49,981 nucleotides of DNA from Lachnospiraceae bacterium. Its GTDB lineage: Bacteria > Bacillota > Clostridia > Lachnospirales > Lachnospiraceae. Under the pieces are notes generated by a model that searched no databases, had not been told where the DNA came from, and saw only the letters and a list, made by a program, of their open reading frames with translations. Location of the stretch: assembly GCA_017460885.1 (NCBI GenBank), contig JAFUAB010000024.1:1-49981 (forward strand), in the 5' to 3' direction. The number at the start of each line of letters is the position of its first letter. Position 1 is the stretch's first letter. The position numbers were made by a program, and so were the translations under genes. Shown piece by piece: positions 7,358-15,833 of the stretch.

Positions 7358-7593
7358 GACATTACCGAATCACTGTCCGAAGAGATCTTGTTCATTATCG
7401 TTTCAACGATCGCCCTTATCTGTTTCTTGAAGATCAGGACAAGTCCTATCAAAACCACGATAATAAGTATCACCTCCACCGTTCCCATTCCGTCATCCAT
7501 GACCGTCAGATCCGCCGGTGTAAAAAGTCCGTCGATCGCGTTCATGATCTTTTCCTTCAGCAGGTTCAGTTTTGTTTTAAGCTTTTCTTTCAT
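7354..7593 (-). CDS. Flp1-like major pilin
   Basis: The 79-residue protein has a charged N-terminal leader (about 1-36) ending in MDDGMG. This is followed by TVEVILIIVVLIGLVLIFKK, the hydrophobic pilin helix with the conserved glutamate two residues after the probable cleavage point. A short amphipathic tail ends the protein. Size and motif fit Flp1-type pilins of Clostridia. GGGAGGG precedes the ATG. It lies between TadC and the DUF5702-like gene, the standard place. One of the two A24 peptidases in the operon should process it. Confidence 0.88.
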   Translation of the reverse strand: MKEKLKTKLNLLKEKIMNAIDGLFTPADLTVMDDGMGTVEVILIIVVLIGLVLIFKKQIRAIVETIMNKISSDSDSVMS

Positions 7594-7604
7594 AGTTTCC
7601 CTCC

Positions 7605-9101
7605 CTATTGTGAAAATGACATATATGCCGGCACCATGATGATTATCATGACAACCGTAAGCATCATTACCATGGGCAAAAGCATCTTGGTGGATGCCTC
7701 CTCGCCCAGTTTGCGGGCTTCATTTTTGCGAAGCACGAATGCGTCTGCAGATTCCTCCTTCAGCATGCCGATAAGATCCTGACTGCCTTTACGCATATTC
7801 TGTGTGAGCAATGCGGAAAATCTCATGTACTCTCTCGTCCCGCATCTTTTGCCGAAATGTTCGATCGCTTCCGCCTCCGAAATCCCAACCTCCAATTCAT
7901 GTGACGTGATGATCAGCTCCTTTTCCAGAAAAGTGTTTTTTCTGTTTACCACAGCCGATGCTTTTTTCCCCATCCCGATAAGACAGTTTCTCACGCTCAT
8001 GCCCGCTCCCATAAAAAGTGTGAGTCTGGAAATAAAAGACGGATATTCGATCAGAAGCTCCTTTGATCTTTTCTTAAGGTCTGAGCGGATCTCCGATTCC
8101 CTGAACGGTACGGTCAGAACGCATATGACGAGCGCTCCCAGCAGGAACATCGGGCTGATATCGGAGATATTTTCACTCCATGACAGTTTTCCGAAGGATA
8201 TACTGCCGGGCAGCATAAGCTTATCCATTGAGGCACTGTCTTCATCAGCTTTCCTGACTGCTGCGGTGATCTCTTCGCGGATCTCTTCGGCAAGAGTCAG
8301 CTCCCTGGGGCATATCTGCAGATCCCTGACCAGATACCAGTGATCCTTCATATAGCTGCAATCACCTGTAAGCGTTATCATCACAGGCTCCTCCAGTTCG
8401 CCGTTATGAACAGCGCCATCATAGTCCAGCAGCTCGTAATCACTGCATTCCCAGCTGATCGAAAAAGGATAACCATCCACGGATCTGATCAGATTAATAT
8501 CTCGGACAACATGAGCAGGAGAATCGTTCCCGTTTAAAATCAGAGCGTCGATCTCCTCAGACATTCTGTCGAAAAGCCCGGATGCTTCTTCATGTGAATA
8601 GATACGTGCAGGTATCAGTATATCCATCTGATATGCCTGTTCTTCGGAATCTGCTTCTATCCCGGCGGAAAGATCCGCTTCCACATCCATACCGCCGTAA
8701 GTATTTCTGTAGATCACATTTCCTTCCGCCAGCACGCCGTCATTGTTCGCCGTATAATTCATGATCAGGCAGGCTGCAGACCCGGCTGCAAGTATGAACA
8801 TTACGGTCGAGATAATCTCGGCCCGATATCTGAACATACGGGTTTCCGCCGGATCACCGGGATAGAGTATCTGTAAGTCAGCAGACAGTTTCTGATCTTT
8901 GATCCTTTGCCCCGCATGCCGAAAAACCCATTTTTGCTTATCCGATGATAACTTATCCAGCCATATGCAGATCTGAGCGGCGGGAGTCAGAAAGACTTTT
9001 GAAATGCCGTTCTCTGTTGTCGGCAGTGCCGGATGAAGAATCTTTGCACTGATCGTAAGCGCGATCAACATGAGCAGGATGCAAATGTAAACAAATCTCA
9101 T
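7605..9101 (-). CDS. TadC-like inner-membrane platform protein with large extracytoplasmic insertion
   Basis: The protein has 498 residues, against roughly 290-320 for ordinary TadC. An N-terminal helix (1-20) and a cytoplasmic segment lead to a helix at about 105-125. A predicted external domain of ~190 residues (about 128-325) follows, then a helix near 330-345. The classical T2SF region (about 355-498) contains LLIEYPSFISRLTLFMGAGMS, and the protein ends in a hydrophobic helix (MLLPMVMMLTVVMIIIMVP). AAAGGAG precedes the ATG. With TadB it should form the platform driven by CpaF. The external domain is unusual and could contact the pilus or cell wall. Confidence 0.8.
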   Translation of the reverse strand: MRFVYICILLMLIALTISAKILHPALPTTENGISKVFLTPAAQICIWLDKLSSDKQKWVFRHAGQRIKDQKLSADLQILYPGDPAETRMFRYRAEIISTVMFILAAGSAACLIMNYTANNDGVLAEGNVIYRNTYGGMDVEADLSAGIEADSEEQAYQMDILIPARIYSHEEASGLFDRMSEEIDALILNGNDSPAHVVRDINLIRSVDGYPFSISWECSDYELLDYDGAVHNGELEEPVMITLTGDCSYMKDHWYLVRDLQICPRELTLAEEIREEITAAVRKADEDSASMDKLMLPGSISFGKLSWSENISDISPMFLLGALVICVLTVPFRESEIRSDLKKRSKELLIEYPSFISRLTLFMGAGMSVRNCLIGMGKKASAVVNRKNTFLEKELIITSHELEVGISEAEAIEHFGKRCGTREYMRFSALLTQNMRKGSQDLIGMLKEESADAFVLRKNEARKLGEEASTKMLLPMVMMLTVVMIIIMVPAYMSFSQ

Positions 9102-9119
9102 TTCGTCTCCTTTCTTACA

Positions 9120-9890
9120 TTAAATGCGTATATCAACTAATCTCTGAGAGATCAGGTACGCCGAAATATAGATCGCCAGACAGACACTCATTATCGCTAT
9201 CCCGGCGATATTGTGATACAGTGAGTCAAAAAATCCCTCACTGGTCAGATCCATATACAGGATCATCAAAAAAGGAACCAGGCTCATCACATTGGATTCC
9301 ATTCTGCGGGAGCTGATCATTACGGCAATCTCCGCTTCAACATCGGTCTTCTCTTCTATTACCTGAGCTGTCATCTCTATCATCTCTGTCAGATTCCCGC
9401 CGTTTCGTTTGGCAACCGCAAATACCTCTCCAAACTGCCTTATATCGTCCACTCCGCTCCTGTCCCCCAGATCCAGCAGCATCTGTTCCAGAACCAGATT
9501 ATTGTCCAGACCACGCCGGATAATATCCAGTTCCCTGCAGATTATGCTCCTGGTTCCGTACAGAAGCACCATATCCTTCCACGCCTCCCGAAACGAATTC
9601 TCAACGGAGTAACCTGCCTTCTGATTGGAAGAGATGGATATGACAGCATCCTTAAACTGAACCTTGAGCTCATCTCTTCGTTTCCTGCCGTAATCCTTTC
9701 TCCGATATCCGAGAAACCACGGCAGCGCCGCCAGAGCTGCGACCGAAACTATGAGCGAGTCATAGAAAAAGTGTCCTATCGCCCAGGCAAGGATCACCCC
9801 TATAAGAAGATTCAGAACAAACTCAGCGGGTGTAAAATGATAATTCGAATAATCCGTATGCTTTTCATGCGGTACGAAGTCCCGCCGCAT
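9120..9890 (-). CDS. TadB-like inner-membrane platform protein
   Basis: This is a T2SF-family protein: an N-terminal pair of membrane helices (VLNLLIGVILAWAIGHFF and the next), a cytoplasmic helical domain with AISISSNQKAGYSVENSF and FGEVFAVAKRNGGNL, and C-terminal helices. I place the start at 9890 (MRRDFVPHE), giving 256 residues and a 26-base overlap with cpaF. In-frame starts at 9956 (with a GGGAG site 10 bases before) and 9989 are possible but overlap cpaF by 92-125 bases. It should form the pilus assembly platform with TadC. Confidence 0.82.
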   Translation of the reverse strand: MRRDFVPHEKHTDYSNYHFTPAEFVLNLLIGVILAWAIGHFFYDSLIVSVAALAALPWFLGYRRKDYGRKRRDELKVQFKDAVISISSNQKAGYSVENSFREAWKDMVLLYGTRSIICRELDIIRRGLDNNLVLEQMLLDLGDRSGVDDIRQFGEVFAVAKRNGGNLTEMIEMTAQVIEEKTDVEAEIAVMISSRRMESNVMSLVPFLMILYMDLTSEGFFDSLYHNIAGIAIMSVCLAIYISAYLISQRLVDIRI

Positions 9891-11091
9891 AGAGCTTATC
9901 CGTGTTTTGAAGTTCTCCCCGTTTTTCGAGTTTTCCGATGATCTTTCCGCTTTCATCCGTTCCGGTCTCCCTGAATTTGTAGATAACATTTATTCCTATC
10001 TCATCCGTTCCGTTGTCAAAAATCTCCGTGATCTCCAGGACCCTTCTCGATCTGTCTCTCAGTCTCCCCAGATGTACCACCAGATCGATACCGCTTGCGA
10101 TCTGCCTCCTTATCGCTCCCAACGGAAGCTCCATTCCCATCAGTATCATGTTCTCAAGTCTGGACAGCATATCCTTACAGCTGTTAGCGTGACCGGTAGA
10201 CATGGAGCCGTCATGTCCCGTATTCATAGCCTGCATCATATCGAAGGCTTCGCCGCCCCTGACCTCTCCCACGATCACCCGGTCCGGTCTCATACGTAAA
10301 CTGGATTTGATCAGATCACGGATACTTATCTCCCTGCAGCCCTCCACGTTGGCATTTCGAGTCTCAAGCTTGACCAGGTTAGGGAGGTCAAGGATCTGCA
10401 GTTCGGCATTATCCTCGATCGTGATGATGCGTTCATCCCTCGGTATGAAGGCCGAAAGGGCATTGAGGAATGTTGTCTTGCCACTTCCGGTGCCGCCGCT
10501 GATAAAAATGTTGTATCTGGCCTTAACAAGATCCGCGAGCCAGTCTGCGATCTCCTGCCCCAGTGAGCCGAACCGGATCAGGTCATTCATGGAGATCGGC
10601 TTGTCCGGGAAACGTCTGATAGTAACGATAGGACCGTTAAGGGCAACCGGTGCGAGTACAATGTTTACGCGCGATCCGTTTTCCAGTCTGGCATCGACAA
10701 TGGGATTGGCCTCATTTACAACCCTGTTGCATCCCGATACGATCTGCTGGATCACATCCTCCAGTTTTTCTCTGGTTTCAAACTGCATCGGATATCTGAA
10801 CAGTCTTCCGGCCTGCTCTACGAATATGGTATCCGGGCCGTTGATCATGATCTCGGTGACTGTCGGGTCATCTACCAGTTCCTGCAGGATATCAAGTTTG
10901 CGCAGCGCATCGAACATCTTTCTGCGCAGGTACATTCTGTCCTCCAGACCCAGCGGCCGAATTTTGCTTTCCGCGATGATCATTTCGTCGATCTGCTCAT
11001 ACAGTTCGGAATCGTCAATATCTCTTGATAGATCGATCTGAGATATCAGCCTGTTCTGCAATTCCTTCTTAAGTTCCTTTATGTCCTGCAT
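9865..11091 (-). CDS. cpaF: Tad pilus assembly ATPase CpaF/TadA
   Basis: The 408-residue secretion ATPase starts with a helical N-terminal domain, followed by DPTVTEIMINGPD, the usual CpaF entry motif. The Walker A is GGTGSGKTTFLNAL, the Asp box region is IITIEDNAEL, the Walker B region is RPDRVIVGEVRGGEAFDM, and the His box is MNTGHDGSMSTGHAN. Length matches the family. It powers extension of the Flp pilus at the cytoplasmic face, with TadB/TadC as platform. GGAGGG stands 6 bases before the ATG, 13 bases after the TadZ-like gene. Confidence 0.96.
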   Translation of the reverse strand: MQDIKELKKELQNRLISQIDLSRDIDDSELYEQIDEMIIAESKIRPLGLEDRMYLRRKMFDALRKLDILQELVDDPTVTEIMINGPDTIFVEQAGRLFRYPMQFETREKLEDVIQQIVSGCNRVVNEANPIVDARLENGSRVNIVLAPVALNGPIVTIRRFPDKPISMNDLIRFGSLGQEIADWLADLVKARYNIFISGGTGSGKTTFLNALSAFIPRDERIITIEDNAELQILDLPNLVKLETRNANVEGCREISIRDLIKSSLRMRPDRVIVGEVRGGEAFDMMQAMNTGHDGSMSTGHANSCKDMLSRLENMILMGMELPLGAIRRQIASGIDLVVHLGRLRDRSRRVLEITEIFDNGTDEIGINVIYKFRETGTDESGKIIGKLEKRGELQNTDKLYAAGLRTA

Positions 11092-11104
11092 TTAACCCTC
11101 CGGT

Positions 11105-12106
11105 TCATTCCAATGTGTCTTCGTTAATAATGCTCCTGACATATCCCGCCAGCTCACAGTGAGTCAGCATTTGGGGATCCTCGGGCAGATCGGTAAATTC
11201 CGGAAACGAAAATCTGACAGACTTGCTCATCACATCAGCTCTGGAATGATCCACCATCCATCTTTCATATTCCGCAAGCTTGGCTTTGGAAATGGCATCA
11301 GATCTTACACAGGTATATATCCTGTTGCAATACTCCATCACCTCGAGCAACCCGCACATGGCATCCGTCAGGTCGAGGATCAGATACTCATATTCCGTTG
11401 CGTTCTCGATAGCTTTTATGATCTCCACCCACTTTTCACCGTTTCGGTCATAGGTGTCGTAATAACCGTTTGCCGGAGGAAGTATGTCCAGATCACCCAG
11501 ATGGTGGACCATAAGCGGTATCCTGACCGAAAGCCTGTCGGGATCACAGTCAAAGTAATACAGCAGATCCACCACGTTGGATCTTGATTCGGATCCCAGC
11601 CAGGACGAAAATCCGGAATAGTTTTCAAAATTCATATATAAAACCTTATGATCCTGCGCCAGCATCTGTCCCAGAGACAGTGAAAAAGTCGTCTGAAGGC
11701 ATCTGCGCACCGGAGAGTATACTCCTATAACCTTCCAGGATTTGGTCGCCATCCTCTTTCCCAAACAGGTTTCCATGGTATCCGGCAGCTGTTTGATAAC
11801 CGACTTCAACAGCTCCTCTTTTGCTTGGAACCGGTCTATGAGTATAGCCCTCTCCGGTGCGAAATCCGGCGTTTCTCTCAGTATCATAAGATTGGCCGGC
11901 AGATTATCTAATACCGTCGAATCATATGCGGACTGACTGATTATTATGATGTCTATATGATGATCTCTCGAGTATTCCGCCAGTGTTTCCGCTCCTGTAA
12001 AAGAGGAAATCTCAAACTCCGACGGAACCCATTCGGCCAGAGCGCCGCTTAAGTCAAGCGCATATCTGGGATCCGTATCGCAAACCGCTATAGATCTTTC
12101 ATTCAT
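11105..12106 (-). CDS. TadZ/CpaE-like pilus localisation protein with degenerate Walker A
   Basis: The 333-residue protein has an N-terminal ~110 residues resembling a receiver domain (IAVCDTDPRYALDLSGAL, then IDIIIISQSA) without a clear phospho-Asp pocket. The C-terminal part is a ParA/MinD-like fold. The usual KGGxGKT loop is replaced by SPVRRCLQTTFSLSLG, so nucleotide binding is doubtful. CpaE/TadZ proteins place the pilus machine at a site in the cell. The start overlaps the preceding peptidase stop by 4 bases (ATGA). Assignment rests on architecture and operon position immediately upstream of cpaF. Confidence 0.78.
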   Translation of the reverse strand: MNERSIAVCDTDPRYALDLSGALAEWVPSEFEISSFTGAETLAEYSRDHHIDIIIISQSAYDSTVLDNLPANLMILRETPDFAPERAILIDRFQAKEELLKSVIKQLPDTMETCLGKRMATKSWKVIGVYSPVRRCLQTTFSLSLGQMLAQDHKVLYMNFENYSGFSSWLGSESRSNVVDLLYYFDCDPDRLSVRIPLMVHHLGDLDILPPANGYYDTYDRNGEKWVEIIKAIENATEYEYLILDLTDAMCGLLEVMEYCNRIYTCVRSDAISKAKLAEYERWMVDHSRADVMSKSVRFSFPEFTDLPEDPQMLTHCELAGYVRSIINEDTLE

Positions 12107-12627
12107 TTTCCGATCAAACCTCCGTAAACCACCGCCACTCCGATGAAGAGCGGTATCGTAAAATGGATCTGGTGAGCCGCCATCTTTCCTCCGGTAGAAG
12201 AGGCCGGCAGATCGTATTTTCCGATCCTGCCCGTGGCGTTTACCTCACGCAGATAATTAACAAAACAGACAAGCCTTTCTTTGAAAATACCCCGAGAAAC
12301 GAGCCTGAACGTTCCTATTCCCGCACCTGCCGCCAGGCTTAGGAAAACAGCTGAGAGAGCGGGACCGATCCCGAGAAACGCAGGAAGCATTATCATCAGC
12401 TTGCAGTCGCCTCCGCCAAGAGCCCCTATCGAAAACAAAGGGAAGAGAACAAGCATCAGACAGATGCCTGCCGCAAACGTCCTCAGAGCAACCGTAACGG
12501 AATGCGACGTGCTCAGAACATAAGCCTGGGAAGCCAGCACGCCGAATCCGACGAGCTGTCTGGGAATACGCCCCTCTCTCAGATCCTCCGCCAATGCAGC
12601 CGCCAGGATCGTGAGACATAAATACAC
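12103..12627 (-). CDS. A24 prepilin peptidase, first gene of the Tad operon
   Basis: The 174-residue membrane protein has both A24 aspartates: AEDLREGRIP near residue 15 and GGGDCKLM near residue 80. The start is a GTG at 12627 preceded by AAAGGA; no suitable ATG exists upstream in frame. It is the promoter-proximal gene of the pilus operon, separated from the promoter at 12773-12801 by a leader of about 140 bases. It probably cleaves Flp/TadE leader peptides, sharing the task with the second peptidase at 4568-5002. Confidence 0.87.
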   Translation of the reverse strand: MYLCLTILAAALAEDLREGRIPRQLVGFGVLASQAYVLSTSHSVTVALRTFAAGICLMLVLFPLFSIGALGGGDCKLMIMLPAFLGIGPALSAVFLSLAAGAGIGTFRLVSRGIFKERLVCFVNYLREVNATGRIGKYDLPASSTGGKMAAHQIHFTIPLFIGVAVVYGGLIGK

Positions 12628-12695
12628 TGGATTTTCCTTTCAAAGTTCAAATAAAAATGATACTGATAATCGGACTGACCAAGTCCTTATTGACC

Positions 12696-12713
12696 GGTCT
12701 GATGAATCAGACC
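12696..12713 (-). promoter_or_regulatory. Palindromic hairpin in the Tad operon leader
   Basis: GGTCTGAT and ATCAGACC form a perfect 8-bp inverted repeat with a 2-base centre, extended by CC/GG outside. It lies 5' of the first pilus gene, inside the predicted transcript. It could be a regulator binding site or an RNA hairpin controlling translation or mRNA stability. No following U-run is present, so it is not an intrinsic terminator. Confidence 0.55.
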
Positions 12714-12729
12714 CGGCAGAAATGTACCC

Positions 12730-12765
12730 GTCGGTACTGAATGCGGTGTCGGTTACCGCGTCGGT
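12730..12765 (-). promoter_or_regulatory. Three ACCGAC direct repeats at the Tad operon transcript start
   Basis: On the minus strand ACCGAC occurs at 12765-12760, 12753-12748 and 12735-12730, with 12- and 18-base periods. The first copy begins at the predicted transcription start. Direct hexamer repeats at this position resemble sites for a regulator that blocks initiation or early elongation. The binding factor is unknown. Confidence 0.5.
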
Positions 12766-12772
12766 GATTTGC

Positions 12773-12801
12773 ATAATAACGCCTTCAAAAATGAATTGCA
12801 A
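12773..12801 (-). promoter_or_regulatory. Promoter of the Tad pilus operon
   Basis: On the minus strand the -35 TTGCAA (12801-12796) and -10 TATTAT (12778-12773) have exactly 17 bases between them. The start would be near 12766, giving a ~140-base leader before the GTG of the first peptidase gene. No better candidate lies between the upstream terminator (12888-12911) and the operon. Confidence 0.7.
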
Positions 12802-12887
12802 GGGGTTTTCTGAAAAAAATCCATACGAATGAACGATTTGTAAAATACTTACAAAATTTTGAGAAAATACAACTGTCAGAAAGCAGA

Positions 12888-12911
12888 AAACCCTTGAAAA
12901 TCCAAGGGTTT
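12888..12911 (-). terminator. Intrinsic terminator after the carboxypeptidase gene
   Basis: AAACCCTTG and CAAGGGTTT form a 9-bp stem with a 6-base loop. On the minus strand it is followed by TCTGCTTTCTG, a moderately T-rich run. It lies about 95 bases beyond the stop of the D-Ala-D-Ala carboxypeptidase and separates the cysteine operon from the Tad promoter. Confidence 0.65.
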
Positions 12912-12955
12912 ATCGGGTGTCAAAAGGCTTCGGATCCGCAAGTGATCCTACTTAT

Positions 12956-13004
12956 GATATTTATAGTGAACGTCAAAAATATTTTGTCGTTTACTATAAA
13001 TATC
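12956..13004. repeat. Small palindromic element, family 1 (copy 1)
   Basis: A 49-bp near-perfect inverted repeat: 17-base arms GATATTTATAGTGAACG and its complement, with one G/T wobble, around the core TCAAAAATATTTTGT. It abuts the stop codon of the carboxypeptidase gene. The inner 37 bases match the element at 19743-19779. The last 11 bases, CGTTTACTATA, are identical to the right end of the larger element at 24287-24388. Confidence 0.8.
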
Positions 13005-14207
13005 TCAAGATGCGAAATTATTATACATCGCTACGTGATCGTAAATACATCTCCATGAGCTCCATGCGTCGGCGGTTACGCATATATAACGTCTGCCGCT
13101 GTCCGTGATCTCATAGCTGGCACCGCAGCATCCGCTCTCATTGACAAAGCCGGTTTTGGCACACACAACCTCCCCGCCCGTATCCTTGTCCTCGATCCTT
13201 CTCAGGAACCAGTTCGAGATCTCTATACCATCGGGATGTTCCTCGGTTTTGGAAGTTGTGTAGATGTGGGCATGCAATATCTCCCTCGCAAGATCGTTCT
13301 CCAGGGCAGCCTTCATGATCATTGCCATATCACAGAGCGTACAATAGTGATCGTCATCATAAACGCCCACACAGTTTGTGAAATGCGCAGAGCCGGACAG
13401 TCCGAGCTCATCCAGTTTTGCATTCATCATATCAACAAATAACGAATGATCTCCGGCCACATATTCAGCAAGAGCAAGAGCGGCATCCGCTCCGGACGGG
13501 AGAATCGTTCCATACATCAGATCGCGCACGGTCACGCTTTCACCGCAGGCAAATCCCACAGCCGAACAGTCATGCGAGTATGCATAGTCGGTGATCGATA
13601 TGTCTATCCGAAAGGTGTCATCCAGATTACTCACATGCTCCGCAGCAACAAGAAGTGTCAGTATCTTGGTCATGGAAGCGGGATAGATCCGCACATTGGC
13701 ATCCTTGGCCGCGACCACTTCGCCGGACACGGCGTCGATCAAAACAGCGTGGGTGCTCAGTACCTCATCCTCCGGAGGATATCCGGCGGAATCCGTAACA
13801 GCTACGGAATAACCGTCAAAAAATGCATCCTTGTCCTCTGAATAAACCTCTGCGTAAGGGCCGTATTCGGAATCCGAAGATTCTCCCCCGGTATCATCGG
13901 CATCCGCATCATCCATGGCTCCGTCAATTCCCGCATACGGCTCATCCTCAGGCGTCCCTGTACCGGCCATGTCGTCCGTATCCTCTATACCCGCCGGTTC
14001 GGATGCCTGTACTTCGATAGTCTCGGTTTTGTCACTCTTTCCATGATGCACAGCCACCGAGACCCCTATGATCAGGACAAGCAAAAGCAAACCTGCTCCG
14101 GGATATATGATTTTGGAGTAGGTTCGCATAAACATCTGGCGTCTTTTACGCCGGCGCATTTTTTGCAAACGTGCCGCTCTCGCGAGGCGCTGTTCTTCTT
14201 CAGTCAT
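13005..14207 (-). CDS. D-alanyl-D-alanine carboxypeptidase (serine peptidase S11)
   Basis: The protein has 400 residues. A cytoplasmic basic N-terminus and one membrane helix (about 32-52) act as anchor or uncleaved signal. A low-complexity Asp/Gly-rich linker follows, then the S11 penicillin-binding domain. Its active-site motifs are SMTK (PASMTKIL), SGA (LPSGADAALALAEY, where many members have SGN) and KTG (AKTGFVNES). It trims the terminal D-Ala from peptidoglycan stem peptides outside the membrane. No clear ribosome site precedes the ATG. It follows the cysteine desulfurase by 23 bases, so it may be read as the last gene of that operon despite the unrelated function. Confidence 0.9.
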   Translation of the reverse strand: MTEEEQRLARAARLQKMRRRKRRQMFMRTYSKIIYPGAGLLLLVLIIGVSVAVHHGKSDKTETIEVQASEPAGIEDTDDMAGTGTPEDEPYAGIDGAMDDADADDTGGESSDSEYGPYAEVYSEDKDAFFDGYSVAVTDSAGYPPEDEVLSTHAVLIDAVSGEVVAAKDANVRIYPASMTKILTLLVAAEHVSNLDDTFRIDISITDYAYSHDCSAVGFACGESVTVRDLMYGTILPSGADAALALAEYVAGDHSLFVDMMNAKLDELGLSGSAHFTNCVGVYDDDHYCTLCDMAMIMKAALENDLAREILHAHIYTTSKTEEHPDGIEISNWFLRRIEDKDTGGEVVCAKTGFVNESGCCGASYEITDSGRRYICVTADAWSSWRCIYDHVAMYNNFAS

Positions 14208-14230
14208 TATTCTATCGGCGTGAGACCTGT

Positions 14231-15382
14231 CTAAACCGATCTCACACTTCTCAACCTTTCAACAATAGTTTTCAAAACACGGATCACCGTATCGACCTCT
14301 TCCGCAGTATTCGATGCTGCAAGCGTTAGTCTAAGTGATCCCGCGGCCTCCCTCGCATCCAGTCCCATTGCCGTCAGTACATGCGAGGGTTCAAGTGCGC
14401 CGGTCGAACATGCCGATCCGGACGAAGCACATATGTGCTCTCTGTCCAAAAGTATCAGAAGAGTCTCTCCCTCAATGCCCTTAATGGAAAAATTAACGTT
14501 TCCCGGAAGCCTTTTCTCCGGATGCCCGTTAAGTCTGACATCAGGAATGTTGCTCAGCACTCCGTCTATCATTCTGTCTCTGAGGCTTCTCACATGATCC
14601 GCATTGTGCTGCATATCTTTCACGGATATCCTTGCAGCCTCGCCCATTCCCGCTATGCCGGGAACATTCAGAGTTCCGGCACGCATTCCCCTTTCCTGAG
14701 GTCCGCCGTGAATGAACGTCTCCGGTTTCAGACCGTTTCTGACATAAATAAAACCGATACCCTTGGGTCCGCCAAATTTATGAGCGCTGGCGGAGAGCAT
14801 ATCGATATTCATCTCCCTGACATCGACAGGCAGATGTCCGTATGCCTGTACAGCATCGGTATGAAATATTATACCATACTCTTTGGCAATATAGCCAATT
14901 TCACGGACCGGTTCCACGGTACCCGTTTCGTTGTTTGCAAACATCACGGAAATAAGCGATGTTTCCGGCCTTATCGCGGCTCTGACCTCCTCGGGATCGA
15001 TCACGCCGTCGCTGCCGGGTCTGACATAAGTCACCTCAATACCACGGGCTTCCATCGCCCTGCAGGACTCAAGAACGGCATGATGCTCGATCGCTGTCGT
15101 GATGATATGGTTCTTTGCGGATTTTACGGCCATATTATCGGACTCGGTTCCCCCGGATGTAAAAATGATCTCCGACGGATCCGCATTCAGTGTCCCGGCG
15201 ATGATACGACGGGCCTCGGACACTGCCCTGCCCGCTTCTCCGGCATATCGGTATACCGCAGCCGGATTTCCGATCTTTTCGGTAAAAAAAGGAACCATAA
15301 CGTTCACCGCCTCGTCGTACATAAAGGTGGTGGCCGCATGGTCCATGTAGATCAGATTATTGTTTTCGGCAGAACACATCAT
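14231..15382 (-). CDS. Cysteine desulfurase (NifS/IscS class)
   Basis: This is a 383-residue PLP enzyme that converts cysteine to alanine and passes sulfur to Fe-S cluster or thio-cofactor assembly. IYMDHAATT opens the fold. The PLP lysine sits in SASAHKFGGPKG. The catalytic cysteine loop is SSGSACSTGALEPSHV, the longer mobile type. The start is ATG at 15382, overlapping the Rrf2 gene stop as TGATG with GGAG 13 bases upstream; an in-frame ATG at 15418 would lie inside the Rrf2 gene. No IscU gene lies in the window, so the scaffold partner is elsewhere. Confidence 0.93.
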   Translation of the reverse strand: MMCSAENNNLIYMDHAATTFMYDEAVNVMVPFFTEKIGNPAAVYRYAGEAGRAVSEARRIIAGTLNADPSEIIFTSGGTESDNMAVKSAKNHIITTAIEHHAVLESCRAMEARGIEVTYVRPGSDGVIDPEEVRAAIRPETSLISVMFANNETGTVEPVREIGYIAKEYGIIFHTDAVQAYGHLPVDVREMNIDMLSASAHKFGGPKGIGFIYVRNGLKPETFIHGGPQERGMRAGTLNVPGIAGMGEAARISVKDMQHNADHVRSLRDRMIDGVLSNIPDVRLNGHPEKRLPGNVNFSIKGIEGETLLILLDREHICASSGSACSTGALEPSHVLTAMGLDAREAAGSLRLTLAASNTAEEVDTVIRVLKTIVERLRSVRSV

Positions 15383-15816
15383 CAGATACAGTAATCTCCG
15401 AGCTTTTCCCTGCTCCATTCAACGAGATCTGCCAAAGAGATCGAATCTGCCGTCTGATTGATGGCATCGGTAAGCTTTTCCCAGACCCTGACGGTGACAC
15501 AGTTTGCCTCACGATCACACTCCACACCGTTAGGGCTTATACATTCCACCAGAGAAAGATCTCCCTCCGTCACCCTGAGTATATCACCGACAGTATATTC
15601 GGCGGGATCGCGTCTGAGCAGATATCCCCCCTGAGAACCCCTGATCGCCTGTACAAGTCCTGCCTTTCCCAGCATGGAAATGATCTGCTCAAGATATTTC
15701 TCGGATATGTCCTGTCTGCGCGCAATATCCTTGAGCGCAACGGGATCTCCGGTGTTATAGATCGCAAGATCCAGCATCAGTCTGAGTGCATATCTTCCTT
15801 TGGTGGAAACCTTCAT
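15382..15816 (-). CDS. Rrf2-family transcription regulator (IscR/CymR-like)
   Basis: The 144-residue protein has an N-terminal winged helix (MKVSTKGRYALRLMLDLA, then LKDIARRQDISEKYLEQI and GSQGGYLLRR) typical of Rrf2 proteins. Three cysteines in CISPNGVECDREANC have the spacing used for [2Fe-2S] binding in IscR-like members. AGAAGGAT precedes the ATG. It lies between cysK and the cysteine desulfurase, so it probably senses Fe-S status or cysteine supply and controls this operon. A candidate operator is the palindrome at 16868-16884. Confidence 0.92.
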   Translation of the reverse strand: MKVSTKGRYALRLMLDLAIYNTGDPVALKDIARRQDISEKYLEQIISMLGKAGLVQAIRGSQGGYLLRRDPAEYTVGDILRVTEGDLSLVECISPNGVECDREANCVTVRVWEKLTDAINQTADSISLADLVEWSREKLGDYCI

Positions 15817-15833
15817 AGCTTATCCTTCTTGTC

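Noticed and set aside
12640-12770. c-di-GMP riboswitch in the Tad leader
   Set aside because: The leader has a palindrome and ACCGAC repeats but not the conserved GEMM core elements, so I describe it only as an unassigned control region.
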